The notes under the pieces: generated by a model
What the model was told of the DNA's origin: nothing
What the model saw: only the letters and a program-made list of their open reading frames with translations
The model's database searches: none
Assembly: GCA_035551475.1 (NCBI GenBank)
Contig: DASZMX010000055.1
Span: 1 to 50,656, forward strand
Source of the DNA: DASZMX01 sp035551475
GTDB taxonomy: Bacteria > Verrucomicrobiota > Verrucomicrobiia > Limisphaerales > Palsa-1400
Length of the DNA: 50,656 nt
Direction of reading: 5' to 3'
In this document: piece by piece, positions 1 through 8,114 of the stretch
How positions within the stretch are numbered: position 1 is the first letter of the stretch
How the letters are laid out: each line of letters opens with the position of its first letter
Program-made: the position numbers and the translations under genes

Positions 1-242
1 CCCTCTGAAGCAGGCAGGCGATCTTTAAAATGTTTCAGGACATCGAATTGCTGTCGCGTGAGGGAACCCTCAAAACCATCCGGAAACCGCACCAGAAAAT
101 GGCGTTCCTCATCGCTGGCTGGCGTCCGCGTGACCACTCCAACCGCGCCTCTCGGATGAATCAGCGAGTGGCCAGTTCCGCGGACCTCTACGAGTGCCAC
201 GACCTGAGTTCCGGCCGAAATGTTGTCAGGCTGGTGCGACAT
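1..242 (-). CDS. Partial conserved protein with an N-terminal SH3-like module, cut by the left edge
   Basis: About 80 codons are open from an ATG at 242 down to position 1, and the gene continues outside the window. The translation starts MSHQPDNISAGTQVVALVEV and contains HPRGAVGVV and VRFPDGFE, with no stops and protein-like composition. It reads as a small beta-barrel (SH3 or KOW-like) domain. I associate this HPRGAVG...RFPDG pattern with the start of predicted nucleotidyltransferase-type proteins, but that is recollection and the catalytic part would lie outside the window. The frame stays open upstream of the ATG to about 480, but that part does not look like protein, so ATG 242 is preferred. 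Confidence 0.6.
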   Translation of the reverse strand, partial: MSHQPDNISAGTQVVALVEVRGTGHSLIHPRGAVGVVTRTPASDEERHFLVRFPDGFEGSLTRQQFDVLKHFKDRLPASE

Positions 243-907
243 TTCACTGGGAGAATACCTCGCACCAGGTCGGGAAATCGAGCGTCTTTGGCCCCCCTCG
301 TTGCACTGCTTTCGGCTCCGCCGAAAAAAGAATGACAACGTGCGAACAATCAGAGATGGGACTTTCCGCCAGCAGCTTCGGAAGTGCGCAACGTCGTCAT
401 GTTCTCCGTTCCGCGCCTGCGATTTGAAAACTACGTCAAACATTTTTATGCAATTTAGATCGGGCGGTCGCTTTCTTCAGCCGGGTGACCCCAACAAGGA
501 TTGAGAAAGGTCCGACCCAACGGCGAATAGCAGCCGGCATCCTCATTCGGATACGACGGAAAATCGGATCCGAAGCCGGAGCCCGCTGTTCGCGAATCCG
601 CGCCCTCCTTGTGCGATCGTCCGATCTTCGTTTTTAAACGTCGAGTTGAATGAAGCGGCGCAATGTCCGGTCTCCGTCTTGGATTCGTCAGATGTTCTAG
701 CTCGTCCCACCGGGTGTAAACCCGCGACGTCGCGGAGGCGTGTCCGTTTGACCAGAACCCACCCGCGTCGCCGTCAAGAAAAGCCTCGTTTTTGTAGCAA
801 GATTTTGGGCGAAATTATGGGTTTTTATGGCTTTTTTGGCCGAGTTTATCTGAAGGAATCAGGTTGATGGGAAGCCCTTGAACCCACGTAACTTGCGTCA
901 GGCGAAT
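243..907. other. Long non-coding stretch
   Basis: No convincing gene was seen on either strand. Short open frames here have poor composition and no family resemblance. The only structure noted is a 14-base perfect palindrome CCGCGACGTCGCGG at 722-735 and a short hairpin (TTCGGC/GCCGAA) at about 311-325 with no T-run after it on the minus strand. Several A/T runs between 780 and 860 lie downstream of the tRNA on the minus strand, but no clear terminator could be drawn. Confidence 0.5.
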
Positions 908-984
<77 letters not shown>

Positions 985-1003
985 CTCCAATTGCGGCCTC
1001 ACG

Positions 1004-2074
1004 TTAGGGGCGTTCGGCGCAGACCGCAAGTTCTTTCGCAAAGAAAAGCCCATGCGGTTGGCGCGCAGGGGCTCCAAGCTTGGCCATCAACTCGGTGGCG
1101 TGCTGGTCGATCAAGGTTTGGCAGGTTTCCAATTCCGCCTGGCGCAGGCGCAGGTTCTCGCGGGCAATCACTTCCAAGTCGTCGATATTCCAGAGGAAAA
1201 CATTTTCCACCTTTTGCGCGTCTTCCGCGATGTCGCGCGGGGCGGCGATGTCGATCAAGACGAGGGGGCGGTGGGGGCGGTAACGCATGACGGCTGCCAC
1301 GTCTTCCCGGTCTAAAATTGTGGTGGGGCAGCCGGTGGAGCTGATGACGATGTCGCTCTCGCGCATGGCGGTGAGGCCGTCGTCCATATAATTGACGGCG
1401 CGGCCTCCCACTTCGTGGGCGAGGGCTTGCGCGTGGTCGAGGGACCGGTTGGCGACAATGAGGTTGGCGGCGCCTTTTTTGGCGAGGTGTTTGACGCAGG
1501 CTTCGCCCATCTTCCCGGCGCCGATGATCATGACGGTTTTATTTTCGAAGCTGGCCCCAAAGATTTTTTCGGCCAATTGCACGGCGACGCTGCCAACGGA
1601 AGTGGCGCCGCGCCCGATGTGTGTTTGACTGCGAATGGCTTTGACGGTTTGGAACGCTTTTTGAAAAAGGCGGTGGGTGACGCACCCGGTCAAACCGGCT
1701 TGGACGGCGCTTTCATACGCCTGCTTGATTTGGCCGGTGATTTCCGTTTCGCCCAGGGCCAGGGATTCCAGGCCGCTGGCCACGGCAAATAAATGCCGCG
1801 CGGCGGCGGCGCCGGTGCGGTGGTAGGCGTGGGTGGGGATGTCCGCCTCTCCCGGCGCGAGGGAGGCGAGCAATTCCTCCAGGCCTTCCGGGGAATCGGT
1901 GGCGCCGTAGAGTTCAACGCGGTTGCAGGTGGACACGAGGACGGCTTCGGCGAGACGTCCGCGCAGCTTCAATTGGCGCCCGACATCGGCGAGTTGCGCG
2001 GGCGGCACGGCCAGGCGTTCGCGCAGGGCGATGGGCGCGGTTTTGAAGCTAAGCCCGACCACAAAAGGAATCAT
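1004..2074 (-). CDS. hemA: Glutamyl-tRNA reductase, short C-terminus
   Basis: This enzyme reduces glutamyl-tRNA(Glu) to glutamate-1-semialdehyde with NADPH, the first committed step of C5-pathway tetrapyrrole synthesis in the cytoplasm. The 356-residue protein has the catalytic motif STCNRVE with the nucleophile Cys50, the substrate-binding region with GLESLALGETEITGQ, and a Rossmann-type NADPH domain with IIGAGKMGE. It is clearly shorter than the roughly 420 residues of well-studied family members: the C-terminal helical dimerisation domain is reduced to about 50 residues after ENLRLRQAELE. The stop is clean and there is no sign of a frameshift, so this is probably a natural short form. The start ATG at 2074 gives MIPFVVGLSFKTAP, the normal N-terminus. 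Confidence 0.95.
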   Translation of the reverse strand: MIPFVVGLSFKTAPIALRERLAVPPAQLADVGRQLKLRGRLAEAVLVSTCNRVELYGATDSPEGLEELLASLAPGEADIPTHAYHRTGAAAARHLFAVASGLESLALGETEITGQIKQAYESAVQAGLTGCVTHRLFQKAFQTVKAIRSQTHIGRGATSVGSVAVQLAEKIFGASFENKTVMIIGAGKMGEACVKHLAKKGAANLIVANRSLDHAQALAHEVGGRAVNYMDDGLTAMRESDIVISSTGCPTTILDREDVAAVMRYRPHRPLVLIDIAAPRDIAEDAQKVENVFLWNIDDLEVIARENLRLRQAELETCQTLIDQHATELMAKLGAPARQPHGLFFAKELAVCAERP

Positions 2075-2301
2075 GGGCGGCCTCCGGGAAGGCGCCGCGG
2101 GGCGCGCGCTAGTGGCATGAAGGTTCTCATATTTCTTTTGAACTTACGGAAATGATTTTTTGCGGGCTCAACCAATTTTGCCAATGCCGCGCCATTTTTT
2201 GAGAAACGGGGCGGGCCTTTTTTTTGGCTTGCGCAAAAAATGTGAGGGCAATGCCAAGACACGGGGAGTTCGCGGCGGCGGCGCGCGTTAGTTTGGGGCG
2301 C

Positions 2302-2577
2302 ATGATCGAATCAACGATGAACACGGCGGTGCCCGACTCGGCGGATTATACTTGCCCGCTCAGCCAGGTGAAGCAGGGCGCCGAGGTGCGTATTCATCAG
2401 ATTTCGACGCCGCCCGAGGTGGCGCAACGCCTGCGGGAAATTGGGTTTGCCGAGCACCGCATTATCAAACTGGCCTTGCGGCAGTCGGGCCTCGTGTGTC
2501 ACGTAAACAACGCGCGTTTGGCCCTCAGCGCCGAATTGGCGCGTCTGATTATCGTCCAACCGCTCGGCGCGCCATAA
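2302..2577 (+). CDS. FeoA-domain protein
   Basis: A 91-residue protein with a single FeoA/SH3-like domain (LSQVKQGAEVRIHQI ... RLREIGF ... LALSAELARLIIV). In other bacteria FeoA is a small cytoplasmic partner of the ferrous iron transporter FeoB, and related domains sit at the C-terminus of DtxR-type regulators. No feoB is seen nearby, so its role here is open. ATG 2302 was chosen; ATG 2317 is an alternative. Further upstream in-frame codons encode unlikely sequence. Its 3' end overlaps the convergent lysozyme-like gene by 29 bases. Confidence 0.8.
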   Translation: MIESTMNTAVPDSADYTCPLSQVKQGAEVRIHQISTPPEVAQRLREIGFAEHRIIKLALRQSGLVCHVNNARLALSAELARLIIVQPLGAP

Positions 2578-3358
2578 AAAACACCACGGTCAGCGCCAGC
2601 AATATTCCTCCGATCAAAGCCCAGGGCGGCGACGTCTTCTCTGGCTTGACGGGCGTGGGCTGTTCCGCTGGCGCCGCCGCAGTTAGCGGCGCCGAAGACG
2701 GGCGCGCGGCTGGCGCGGGCGGATTGGTTGCGGCCAGGTCGGCGCGCACTTTGGGCAAATCCACGGGATGGCCGGCCCAGGCGATGCCGTATTCGTGAAA
2801 GCCGCGCTGGATGAATTCAAAAACACGCCCGGCATGGCGCCGGGCCAGGTCCTGCTCGGGAATGCCGGTGTAGGCCGCGATGGCATAGCTCCAACTCTCC
2901 AGTTCGTTCGCGTCTGGCGCGTCGGGAGGTTTGGCGCCCTGGTCGTAAAGCTGCCGCAATAACGCCGCAGCCCCGCGCATATTTTGGAAGGCGTTTGTTT
3001 TGAGCAAATCCGGGCTCTCTCCCACCAAGGCCGCAGCTATTTGCAGGCTGTGGCCGAAATGGTCATTGTCCCACAACGCCATAATTCCATAGGCGTGAGG
3101 CATGCCGTTTTCGGGAGAAACCGTTTCGCCCGGCGGCCATTCGAGCTGCGTCCAGCGCGTTTCGGCAAAGGAAACACCCATGAGGATGTCTGGGGGGACG
3201 TGAAATTCCGCGGCGGCCTGGGCGAAGAGCGGGGGATAATTGGCGTCCTGCATGTGCCGCGTATATTCGGCAATGGCGGCCTCGCGCGCCGCGTCCTGCG
3301 CCGGCGCGGCGACGGCGCAAAAAGATGCGACTGCCAGAAGGAGTGCGATCCGGCTCAC
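2549..3358 (-). CDS. Lysozyme/transglycosylase-like exported protein with C-terminal membrane anchor
   Basis: This 269-residue protein has a signal peptide (residues 1-20, ending APAQ), a domain from about 25 to 185 that resembles the lysozyme-like fold (PDILMGVSFAETRW with candidate catalytic Glu66, then HAYGIMALWDND), a Pro/Ala-rich linker, and a C-terminal transmembrane helix at about 245-262 followed by arginines. It is probably a cell-wall-directed hydrolase held in the inner membrane. The start is a GTG whose last bases overlap the stop of the upstream amidase gene (GTGA), so the two are translationally coupled. Family membership is inferred from pattern; a non-catalytic binding role is possible. 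Confidence 0.7.
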   Translation of the reverse strand: MSRIALLLAVASFCAVAAPAQDAAREAAIAEYTRHMQDANYPPLFAQAAAEFHVPPDILMGVSFAETRWTQLEWPPGETVSPENGMPHAYGIMALWDNDHFGHSLQIAAALVGESPDLLKTNAFQNMRGAAALLRQLYDQGAKPPDAPDANELESWSYAIAAYTGIPEQDLARRHAGRVFEFIQRGFHEYGIAWAGHPVDLPKVRADLAATNPPAPAARPSSAPLTAAAPAEQPTPVKPEKTSPPWALIGGILLALTVVFFMARRAVGR

Positions 3359-5061
3359 GGCTGGCGCAGGCGATAGAAGCGCGTCGCCTGGTTGGTGACG
3401 CCGGGATCCGTGAATACCGCCGTTCCGGTCGGATTCGGCACGGTGGCCAGGCGGCTCCAGTTAACAAAGTTGGTCGAGTCAAATAAAGTAAACGTCTTGC
3501 CGGTGAGGCCCACCAGATTCAGCGCCAGCCCGTTCGTTGGCGCTGAGAACGGCCCGCCGAATTGCGGCGCGCGCATCGGCCCCGCCGCGTACAGGGCCCC
3601 GATTTGCGACGCCGTTAGCGCCTTGTTGTAAATCATAATTTCATCCAGCGCGCCGGCCATGTTATCGCCCAGGGAGTCGGCTCCCAGGAGCGCGCGCGGC
3701 AGCGAGATGCCGGGCGTTACCGTGGCTTGCGCGGCGCCGTTCGCGTAGAGCGTCACGCCGGCGCTCGTGCCGACAAAAACCAGGTGCGTCCATACTCCGG
3801 CGGGAGCGATATAATTAAAAACGTAGTCGCCCGCGCCGAAATGCGTGAAGCCGGCTTTCCGGCCCTGATTGTATTGCTCCAGCTTCAGCGCGTTGGTGGC
3901 ATCGCCCAACAGGGCGGCGGAGGCGCCGAATGCATCCTGTCGATTCACCCAAAACGCGGCGGTCCACGGCGGCGGGATTTCCGTTCCGCCAGAAATGTTG
4001 ATGGAGCCATTTTGGCCGGCGAACTGAAAGGCGGGGCCGTTTTGCCCAGGGCTGTAGGAGACGTCATTGACCAGTTGCCCGTCGTTTGTGCCGCAGATGT
4101 CGCGCGCATTGCCGTCGCCGGGCCACCAGTTGATCAGTCCCGGCGGAGCTGGGGCGGCGCCGGGCGCATTGGAGAGCGCACCCACCACCGAAACATACGC
4201 CGGGCTGCTGACCGCCACGCCGACGGGATTGGAAGCGGTCACGCTGAAACGCGCGGCGTCGGAAATTCTGGCGTCAAGAATTCGATAGAGCGGAAAGGTG
4301 GCGCCCGGGAGATTGGTTCCGTTGCGCTGCCATTGCAGGGTTAACGGTCCTTGGCCGGTCGCCGCCACATTTAGCGTCGCCGTGCCGCCTTCGGCAACGG
4401 TGACGTTGGTGGGTGGCTGCGTGATAACGGGCGCGCCGCTGGTGATGAGCGACATGAAATAAGTCCAATCCCAATACTGGCCGGGATCGGTGTGATTATT
4501 GCACGTCGGGTCGATTTGCGGCCAATTGTTGGTCATCCAAGTCCGCCACGCCGCGTTCTGCCATTCGTTATGGCCGATAATATGGTTGCGATCCTTCTGA
4601 ATGCCGTAGGTGTCACATAAATGACGCTGCAGGGCCGCCGAGGCCTGATACATGTTGGTGGTGTACCAGGCGGGGCTGCTGACGAAACCTTCGTGCTCTG
4701 TGCCGAACATGTAGCCATTCCAACAAAGCACATGCCACGCCCAATATTGTTCACGCACCATTTGCGTGATTTGTCCCCCCGGGTCGCCTTTATCATTTTG
4801 CGCCGATTCATAGCCGCTGCAGACGCAATAATGGATGCTGGCCTGCGTGGCTTGCGCTTGAAAGTAAGAGATGGTCGCTTCGTAATAGCCTTCCATGTCG
4901 TGAATCACGCAGAAGGAATGGCAGCAATCTGAGGTGTACCAATGCCCGGGATAAGCGGGGTTCCACAAGGCGGGGCCGTAATCGGGTTGGGCCCAGGCGT
5001 CCGCCGCCGCAAAAAGCAGCGCGCCACAAAAAGCCAGCATGGGAAATCTCAGTCGTTGCAC
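3355..5061 (-). CDS. Secreted N-acetylmuramoyl-L-alanine amidase with Ig-like and LamG domains
   Basis: A 568-residue exported protein. A signal peptide (1-24, ending AWAQ) is followed by an Amidase_2 domain to about 200, with candidate zinc ligands His54, His164 (IIGHNEW) and Asp192 (HTDPGQYWDW). Next come an Ig-like domain (about 212-292), a LamG/concanavalin-like domain (about 305-490) and a C-terminal module ending in FTDPGVTNQATRFYRL. Enzymes of this family cut the bond between N-acetylmuramate and L-alanine in peptidoglycan. Several cysteine pairs suggest disulfides. The start is GTG 5061, which gives a positively charged n-region; ATG 5040 is possible, because a perfect TATAAT on the minus strand at 5067-5072 would make the GTG leaderless. 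Confidence 0.88.
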   Translation of the reverse strand: MQRLRFPMLAFCGALLFAAADAWAQPDYGPALWNPAYPGHWYTSDCCHSFCVIHDMEGYYEATISYFQAQATQASIHYCVCSGYESAQNDKGDPGGQITQMVREQYWAWHVLCWNGYMFGTEHEGFVSSPAWYTTNMYQASAALQRHLCDTYGIQKDRNHIIGHNEWQNAAWRTWMTNNWPQIDPTCNNHTDPGQYWDWTYFMSLITSGAPVITQPPTNVTVAEGGTATLNVAATGQGPLTLQWQRNGTNLPGATFPLYRILDARISDAARFSVTASNPVGVAVSSPAYVSVVGALSNAPGAAPAPPGLINWWPGDGNARDICGTNDGQLVNDVSYSPGQNGPAFQFAGQNGSINISGGTEIPPPWTAAFWVNRQDAFGASAALLGDATNALKLEQYNQGRKAGFTHFGAGDYVFNYIAPAGVWTHLVFVGTSAGVTLYANGAAQATVTPGISLPRALLGADSLGDNMAGALDEIMIYNKALTASQIGALYAAGPMRAPQFGGPFSAPTNGLALNLVGLTGKTFTLFDSTNFVNWSRLATVPNPTGTAVFTDPGVTNQATRFYRLRQP

Positions 5062-5066
5062 GACGC

Positions 5067-5072
5067 ATTATA
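5067..5072 (-). promoter_or_regulatory. Candidate -10 element of the amidase/lysozyme-like operon
   Basis: A perfect TATAAT on the minus strand lies just upstream of the amidase start. No -35 box was found at 17 bases; the nearest good one, TTGGCA, is 21 bases away, so this is tentative. Confidence 0.35.
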
Positions 5073-5226
5073 TTTACCACGAAAGACTCGTGCTGCCAAT
5101 CGGCAGTTGCCCGTGATCCTTAAATTTTATCTCGAATTCACGAACTCAGGAACCTGATGTTCTGATTTCCCGAAGGCGGTTTAATCGTCGCTTGTCAGTT
5201 GCGGGGGACGGCGGCAAACTGCCGGC

Positions 5227-6039
5227 TTGAATGTGGAACAGTCAGCCTTAACGATCGCGGGGCGGCGTTTCCGGTCCCGCCTCCTTTTGGGCACCGGCAA
5301 ATTTTCCTCGCCAGAGTTGATGCGCGACGCTTTGGCGGCGAGCGGCGCGGAAATTGTCACGGTGGCGCTGCGGCGGGCCGACCTTTCGGGCAAGGGCGAT
5401 CCCTTCGCCAACATTCTGGATTTTGTTGACTCCAAGCGTTATCTCATTTTGCCCAACACCAGCGGCGCGATGAACGCGGCCGAGGCGGTGCGTTTGGCGC
5501 GCCTGGCTGCCGCGGCCGGCCTGCCAAAATGGGTGAAATTGGAAATCCATCCCGATCCCCGTTACTTGCTGCCCGATCCCATCGAGACGCTCGCCGCGGC
5601 CGAGATTTTGGTAAAGGAAGGTTTCGTCGTGATGCCTTACATTAATGCCGACCCGGTTTTGGCGAAACGCTTGCAGGACGCGGGCGCCGCCACGGTGATG
5701 CCCCTGGGCTCGCCGATTGGGTCCAATCGCGGTTTGGACACGCGTGAGCAAATTCGCATTATCATCGAGCAGGCCACGGTTCCAGTGGTGGTGGATGCGG
5801 GCATCGGCGCGCCCAGCCACGCGGTGGAAGCGATGGAGTTGGGCGCAGACGCGGTGTTAGTCAATACGGCCATTGCCGTCTCGAGCGATCCTTGCCGCAT
5901 CGCGCGCGCGTTTCAGGCGGCCGTCGTTTGCGGACGTGAGGCGTTCGAAATTGGGTTGGCCGGCCCACAATCGCGCGCCAGCGCCACCAGCCCCTTGACG
6001 GGCTTTCTCAGCGCCGCGCCGGAGGGTTCATGGCGGTAA
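5227..6039 (+). CDS. thiG: Thiazole synthase
   Basis: ThiG builds the thiazole phosphate ring of thiamin from 1-deoxy-xylulose-5-phosphate, dehydroglycine and sulfur carried on ThiS-thiocarboxylate. The 270-residue (beta/alpha)8 protein shows LLLGTGKFSS, the active-site strand WVKLEIHPD with the Schiff-base lysine, LPNTSGAMNAAEAVR, MPLGSPIGSNRGL and VVDAGIGAPSHAVEAMELGADAVLVNTAIA. An in-frame TAA at 5182 limits the start; TTG 5227 is used, with GTG 5233 as alternative. No thiS, thiF or thiH is adjacent. It is the first gene of a tightly packed plus-strand operon and overlaps panB by 10 bases. Confidence 0.96.
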   Translation: MNVEQSALTIAGRRFRSRLLLGTGKFSSPELMRDALAASGAEIVTVALRRADLSGKGDPFANILDFVDSKRYLILPNTSGAMNAAEAVRLARLAAAAGLPKWVKLEIHPDPRYLLPDPIETLAAAEILVKEGFVVMPYINADPVLAKRLQDAGAATVMPLGSPIGSNRGLDTREQIRIIIEQATVPVVVDAGIGAPSHAVEAMELGADAVLVNTAIAVSSDPCRIARAFQAAVVCGREAFEIGLAGPQSRASATSPLTGFLSAAPEGSWR

Positions 6040-6806
6040 ACCCACACAAAGCCGCGCGCCTTCGCGCCATGAAGGGCGTCGAACGCATTGCCGCGTTGAC
6101 CGCGTACGATTTTCCGATGGCGGTGATTTTGGATCGCGCGGAAATTCCTTTGCTGCTGGTGGGCGATTCGCTCGGCATGGTGACGCTGGGTTATCCTGAC
6201 ACCACGCATGTCACGATCGAGGATATGGAGCATCATGTCCGGGCCGTGGCGCGCGCGCAGCCCAAGGCGCTGGTCGCCGCGGATTTGCCCTATCAAAGTT
6301 TCAGTTCGCGCGAGCGGGCATTGGACAACGCGCGGCGGTTGGTGGCCGCCGGCGCGGAAGCCGTCAAAGGCGAAGGCGGCCGCGAGATCGCCGGACATGT
6401 GCGCGCGCTGGTGGACGCCGGCATACCCTTTCTCGGCCATATCGGGATGTTGCCGCAAAACGCGGTGATCGAAGGCGGGTATCACATCAAGGGCAAAGTT
6501 CCCGCTGAACGGGAGCAATTGCTCGCGGACGGCGCGGCCCTGGCGGAGGCGGGCGCTTTCGGGATGGTTTTGGAATTGGTCGCTCCGGCGGTCGCCGCGG
6601 AAGTGACCCGCGCGGTTCCCATTCCCACCATCGGCATCGGCGCGGGGCCGGGTTGCGACGGCGAAATATTAGTGACACTCGATTTGTTTGGTTTTTCCGA
6701 TTTTATTCCCAAGCATGTGAAACAACATTGGCCGTTCGGGGAGCAAATGCGCGCCGCCGCCGCGGCCTGGAAACAAGGGGTGACGGGCGCCAGAAAAGAC
6801 GCATGA
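6030..6806 (+). CDS. panB: 3-methyl-2-oxobutanoate hydroxymethyltransferase
   Basis: PanB transfers a hydroxymethyl group from methylene-tetrahydrofolate to alpha-ketoisovalerate to give ketopantoate, the first step toward pantothenate and coenzyme A. The 258-residue protein has the family motifs ALTAYDFPMAVILDRA, LLVGDSLGMVTLGY, KALVAADLPYQSF, GAEAVKGEGG, PFLGHIGMLPQ and the C-terminal TIGIGAGPGCDGEILV. Length is normal. The ATG lies inside the end of thiG, and its stop overlaps the moaC start (ATGA), so translation is coupled on both sides. Confidence 0.97.
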   Translation: MAVNPHKAARLRAMKGVERIAALTAYDFPMAVILDRAEIPLLLVGDSLGMVTLGYPDTTHVTIEDMEHHVRAVARAQPKALVAADLPYQSFSSRERALDNARRLVAAGAEAVKGEGGREIAGHVRALVDAGIPFLGHIGMLPQNAVIEGGYHIKGKVPAEREQLLADGAALAEAGAFGMVLELVAPAVAAEVTRAVPIPTIGIGAGPGCDGEILVTLDLFGFSDFIPKHVKQHWPFGEQMRAAAAAWKQGVTGARKDA

Positions 6807-7255
6807 AGGAACTTTCTCATCTTGACGCCAAGGGCGAGGCGCGCATGGTCGATGTCTCGGCCAAGCCCGCGGTGCGGCGCGAAGCCATCGCCCGCGGCGA
6901 GATTCGCCTGCAAGCCGCGACCATAGAGGCCATCGAAAAGGATCAGGTCGGCAAAGGCAACGTGCTCGCCACGGCGCGTCTGGCCGGCATCATGGCGGCC
7001 AAAAAAACCGGCGAACTCATCCCGCTCTGTCATCCGCTTGCGCTGACGCATTGCGCGGTCGATTTTGAAATTCCTGCCACGCGCGATCGCGTGAACATTA
7101 TCGCTTCCGCGCGCATCACGGCTCCGACGGGAGTTGAGATGGAGGCGCTCACGGCGGTCAGCGTGGCGGCGTTGACAATTTACGATATGTGCAAGGCGAT
7201 TGATGCGCGCATGGAAATCACCGGCGTCGCCGTCGTCTCCAAAGTGAAATCGTAA
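6803..7255 (+). CDS. moaC: Cyclic pyranopterin monophosphate synthase
   Basis: MoaC converts the MoaA product 3',8-cyclo-GTP into cyclic pyranopterin monophosphate in molybdenum cofactor synthesis. The 150-residue protein has FSH-type family motifs: MVDVSAKPAVRREA, GNVLATARLAGIMAAKKT, LIPLCHPLALTHCAVDF and GVEMEALTAVSVAALTIYDMCKA. ATG 6803 overlaps the panB stop by 4 bases; longer in-frame extensions upstream are not protein-like. It is followed by the MogA/MoaB gene with a TAATG junction. MoaA, MoaD and MoaE are not in this window. Confidence 0.97.
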   Translation: MKELSHLDAKGEARMVDVSAKPAVRREAIARGEIRLQAATIEAIEKDQVGKGNVLATARLAGIMAAKKTGELIPLCHPLALTHCAVDFEIPATRDRVNIIASARITAPTGVEMEALTAVSVAALTIYDMCKAIDARMEITGVAVVSKVKS

Positions 7256-7737
7256 TGCAAATCGTCGCTGGCATCATTACGGTTTCCGATCGCGCCTCAC
7301 GCGGTCTGTACGACGATTTGGGCGGCCCGGCGCTGGCGAAAGCGGCGCTGGAATATGGCTGGAAGGTGGCGGCCCAAACGCTGGTGGCCGATGAAAAATC
7401 CGAGATTCAACGCGCGATTCGCGAACAGATCGGGCAGGGTTGCCACTTGATCCTCACCACGGGAGGCACCGGCATTGCGCCGCGCGATGTCACGCCCGAA
7501 GCGGTGCGCGCATTGGCGGCGCGCGAATTGCCGGGCTTCGGTGAAGTGATGCGTCTCGAATCGATGAAACTGACCAAAAACGCGATTTTGTCGCGCAACC
7601 TTGCCGTGGTGGTGGAGAAAACCCTGGTGATCTGCCTGCCGGGCAAGCCGAGCGGGGCGGTGGAATGCCTGGGCTTTGTCGCTGGCGCGATTGCGCATGG
7701 CGTCGAGATTCTGCGCGAAACTCCCACCAATTGTTGA
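7255..7737 (+). CDS. mog: Molybdopterin adenylyltransferase-type protein (MogA/MoaB)
   Basis: This family adenylates molybdopterin before molybdenum insertion. The 160-residue protein contains GIITVSDRASRGLYDDLGGP, the nucleotide-binding LILTTGGTGIAPRDVTPEA, and LVICLPGKPSGAVECL near the C-terminus, all typical of the MogA/MoaB/Cinnamon fold. I cannot separate MogA from MoaB by eye. It shares a TAATG junction with moaC, and the next gene starts 2 bases after its stop. Confidence 0.93.
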   Translation: MQIVAGIITVSDRASRGLYDDLGGPALAKAALEYGWKVAAQTLVADEKSEIQRAIREQIGQGCHLILTTGGTGIAPRDVTPEAVRALAARELPGFGEVMRLESMKLTKNAILSRNLAVVVEKTLVICLPGKPSGAVECLGFVAGAIAHGVEILRETPTNC

Positions 7738-7739
7738 CT

Positions 7740-8111
7740 ATGCGTTGGCTTATTGTTGGCCTCATGGCGCTGATCTTGGCGGGCTGCGAATCTCGTCGCG
7801 CCGCCCGGGAACGGGCGCGTGAGGCGTACGTGGCTGGCCAACAGCAGGCAATGGCCCAGCAGCGCCTTTACCAAAGCCAGCGTCCCAGCGTCACCGTGGA
7901 AGGCCAGGTGCAGCAGCATCTTGTGCCTTGGACTGAGGGCTTGACGCTGGCGCGGGCGATCGTCGCCGCCACTTACACCGGGTTCATGAATCCCTCCTCG
8001 GTGCGTGTCCTGCGGAATGGCCAGGTCGTGCAGAACATCCCGGGCGTCGATCTCTTGCGCGGCCAGGATATGCCGCTGCAGCCGGGCGACGTGGTGCAGT
8101 TGAATCCCTAG
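7740..8111 (+). CDS. Small lipoprotein with SLBB-like domain
   Basis: A 123-residue protein with a lipoprotein signal (LALILAGC-type lipobox, Cys at about 16), so it should be lipid-anchored in an envelope membrane. After a charged, Gln-rich linker, residues about 50-123 (SVTVEGQV ... LTLARAIVAATYTGF ... VRVLRNGQ ... LQPGDVVQLNP) resemble the soluble ligand-binding beta-grasp (SLBB) domain seen in polysaccharide export proteins. No export genes are nearby. ATG 7740 is preferred because it gives a perfect lipoprotein signal. Confidence 0.78.
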   Translation: MRWLIVGLMALILAGCESRRAARERAREAYVAGQQQAMAQQRLYQSQRPSVTVEGQVQQHLVPWTEGLTLARAIVAATYTGFMNPSSVRVLRNGQVVQNIPGVDLLRGQDMPLQPGDVVQLNP

Positions 8112-8114
8112 CGC

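Noticed and set aside
311..331. Hairpin with A-run taken as a terminator
   Set aside because: The stem TTCGGC/GCCGAA is short and on neither strand is it followed by a T-run in the right orientation for a gene that ends there.
646..867. 73-codon open frame before the tRNA
   Set aside because: Composition is unlike protein, there is no start context, and the sequence resembles no family.
5062..5226. Possible TPP riboswitch upstream of thiG
   Set aside because: Only the 7-base ACCTGAT near 5151 resembles the Thi-box; the CTGAGA element and the rest of the conserved core are missing, and no matching stems were found.
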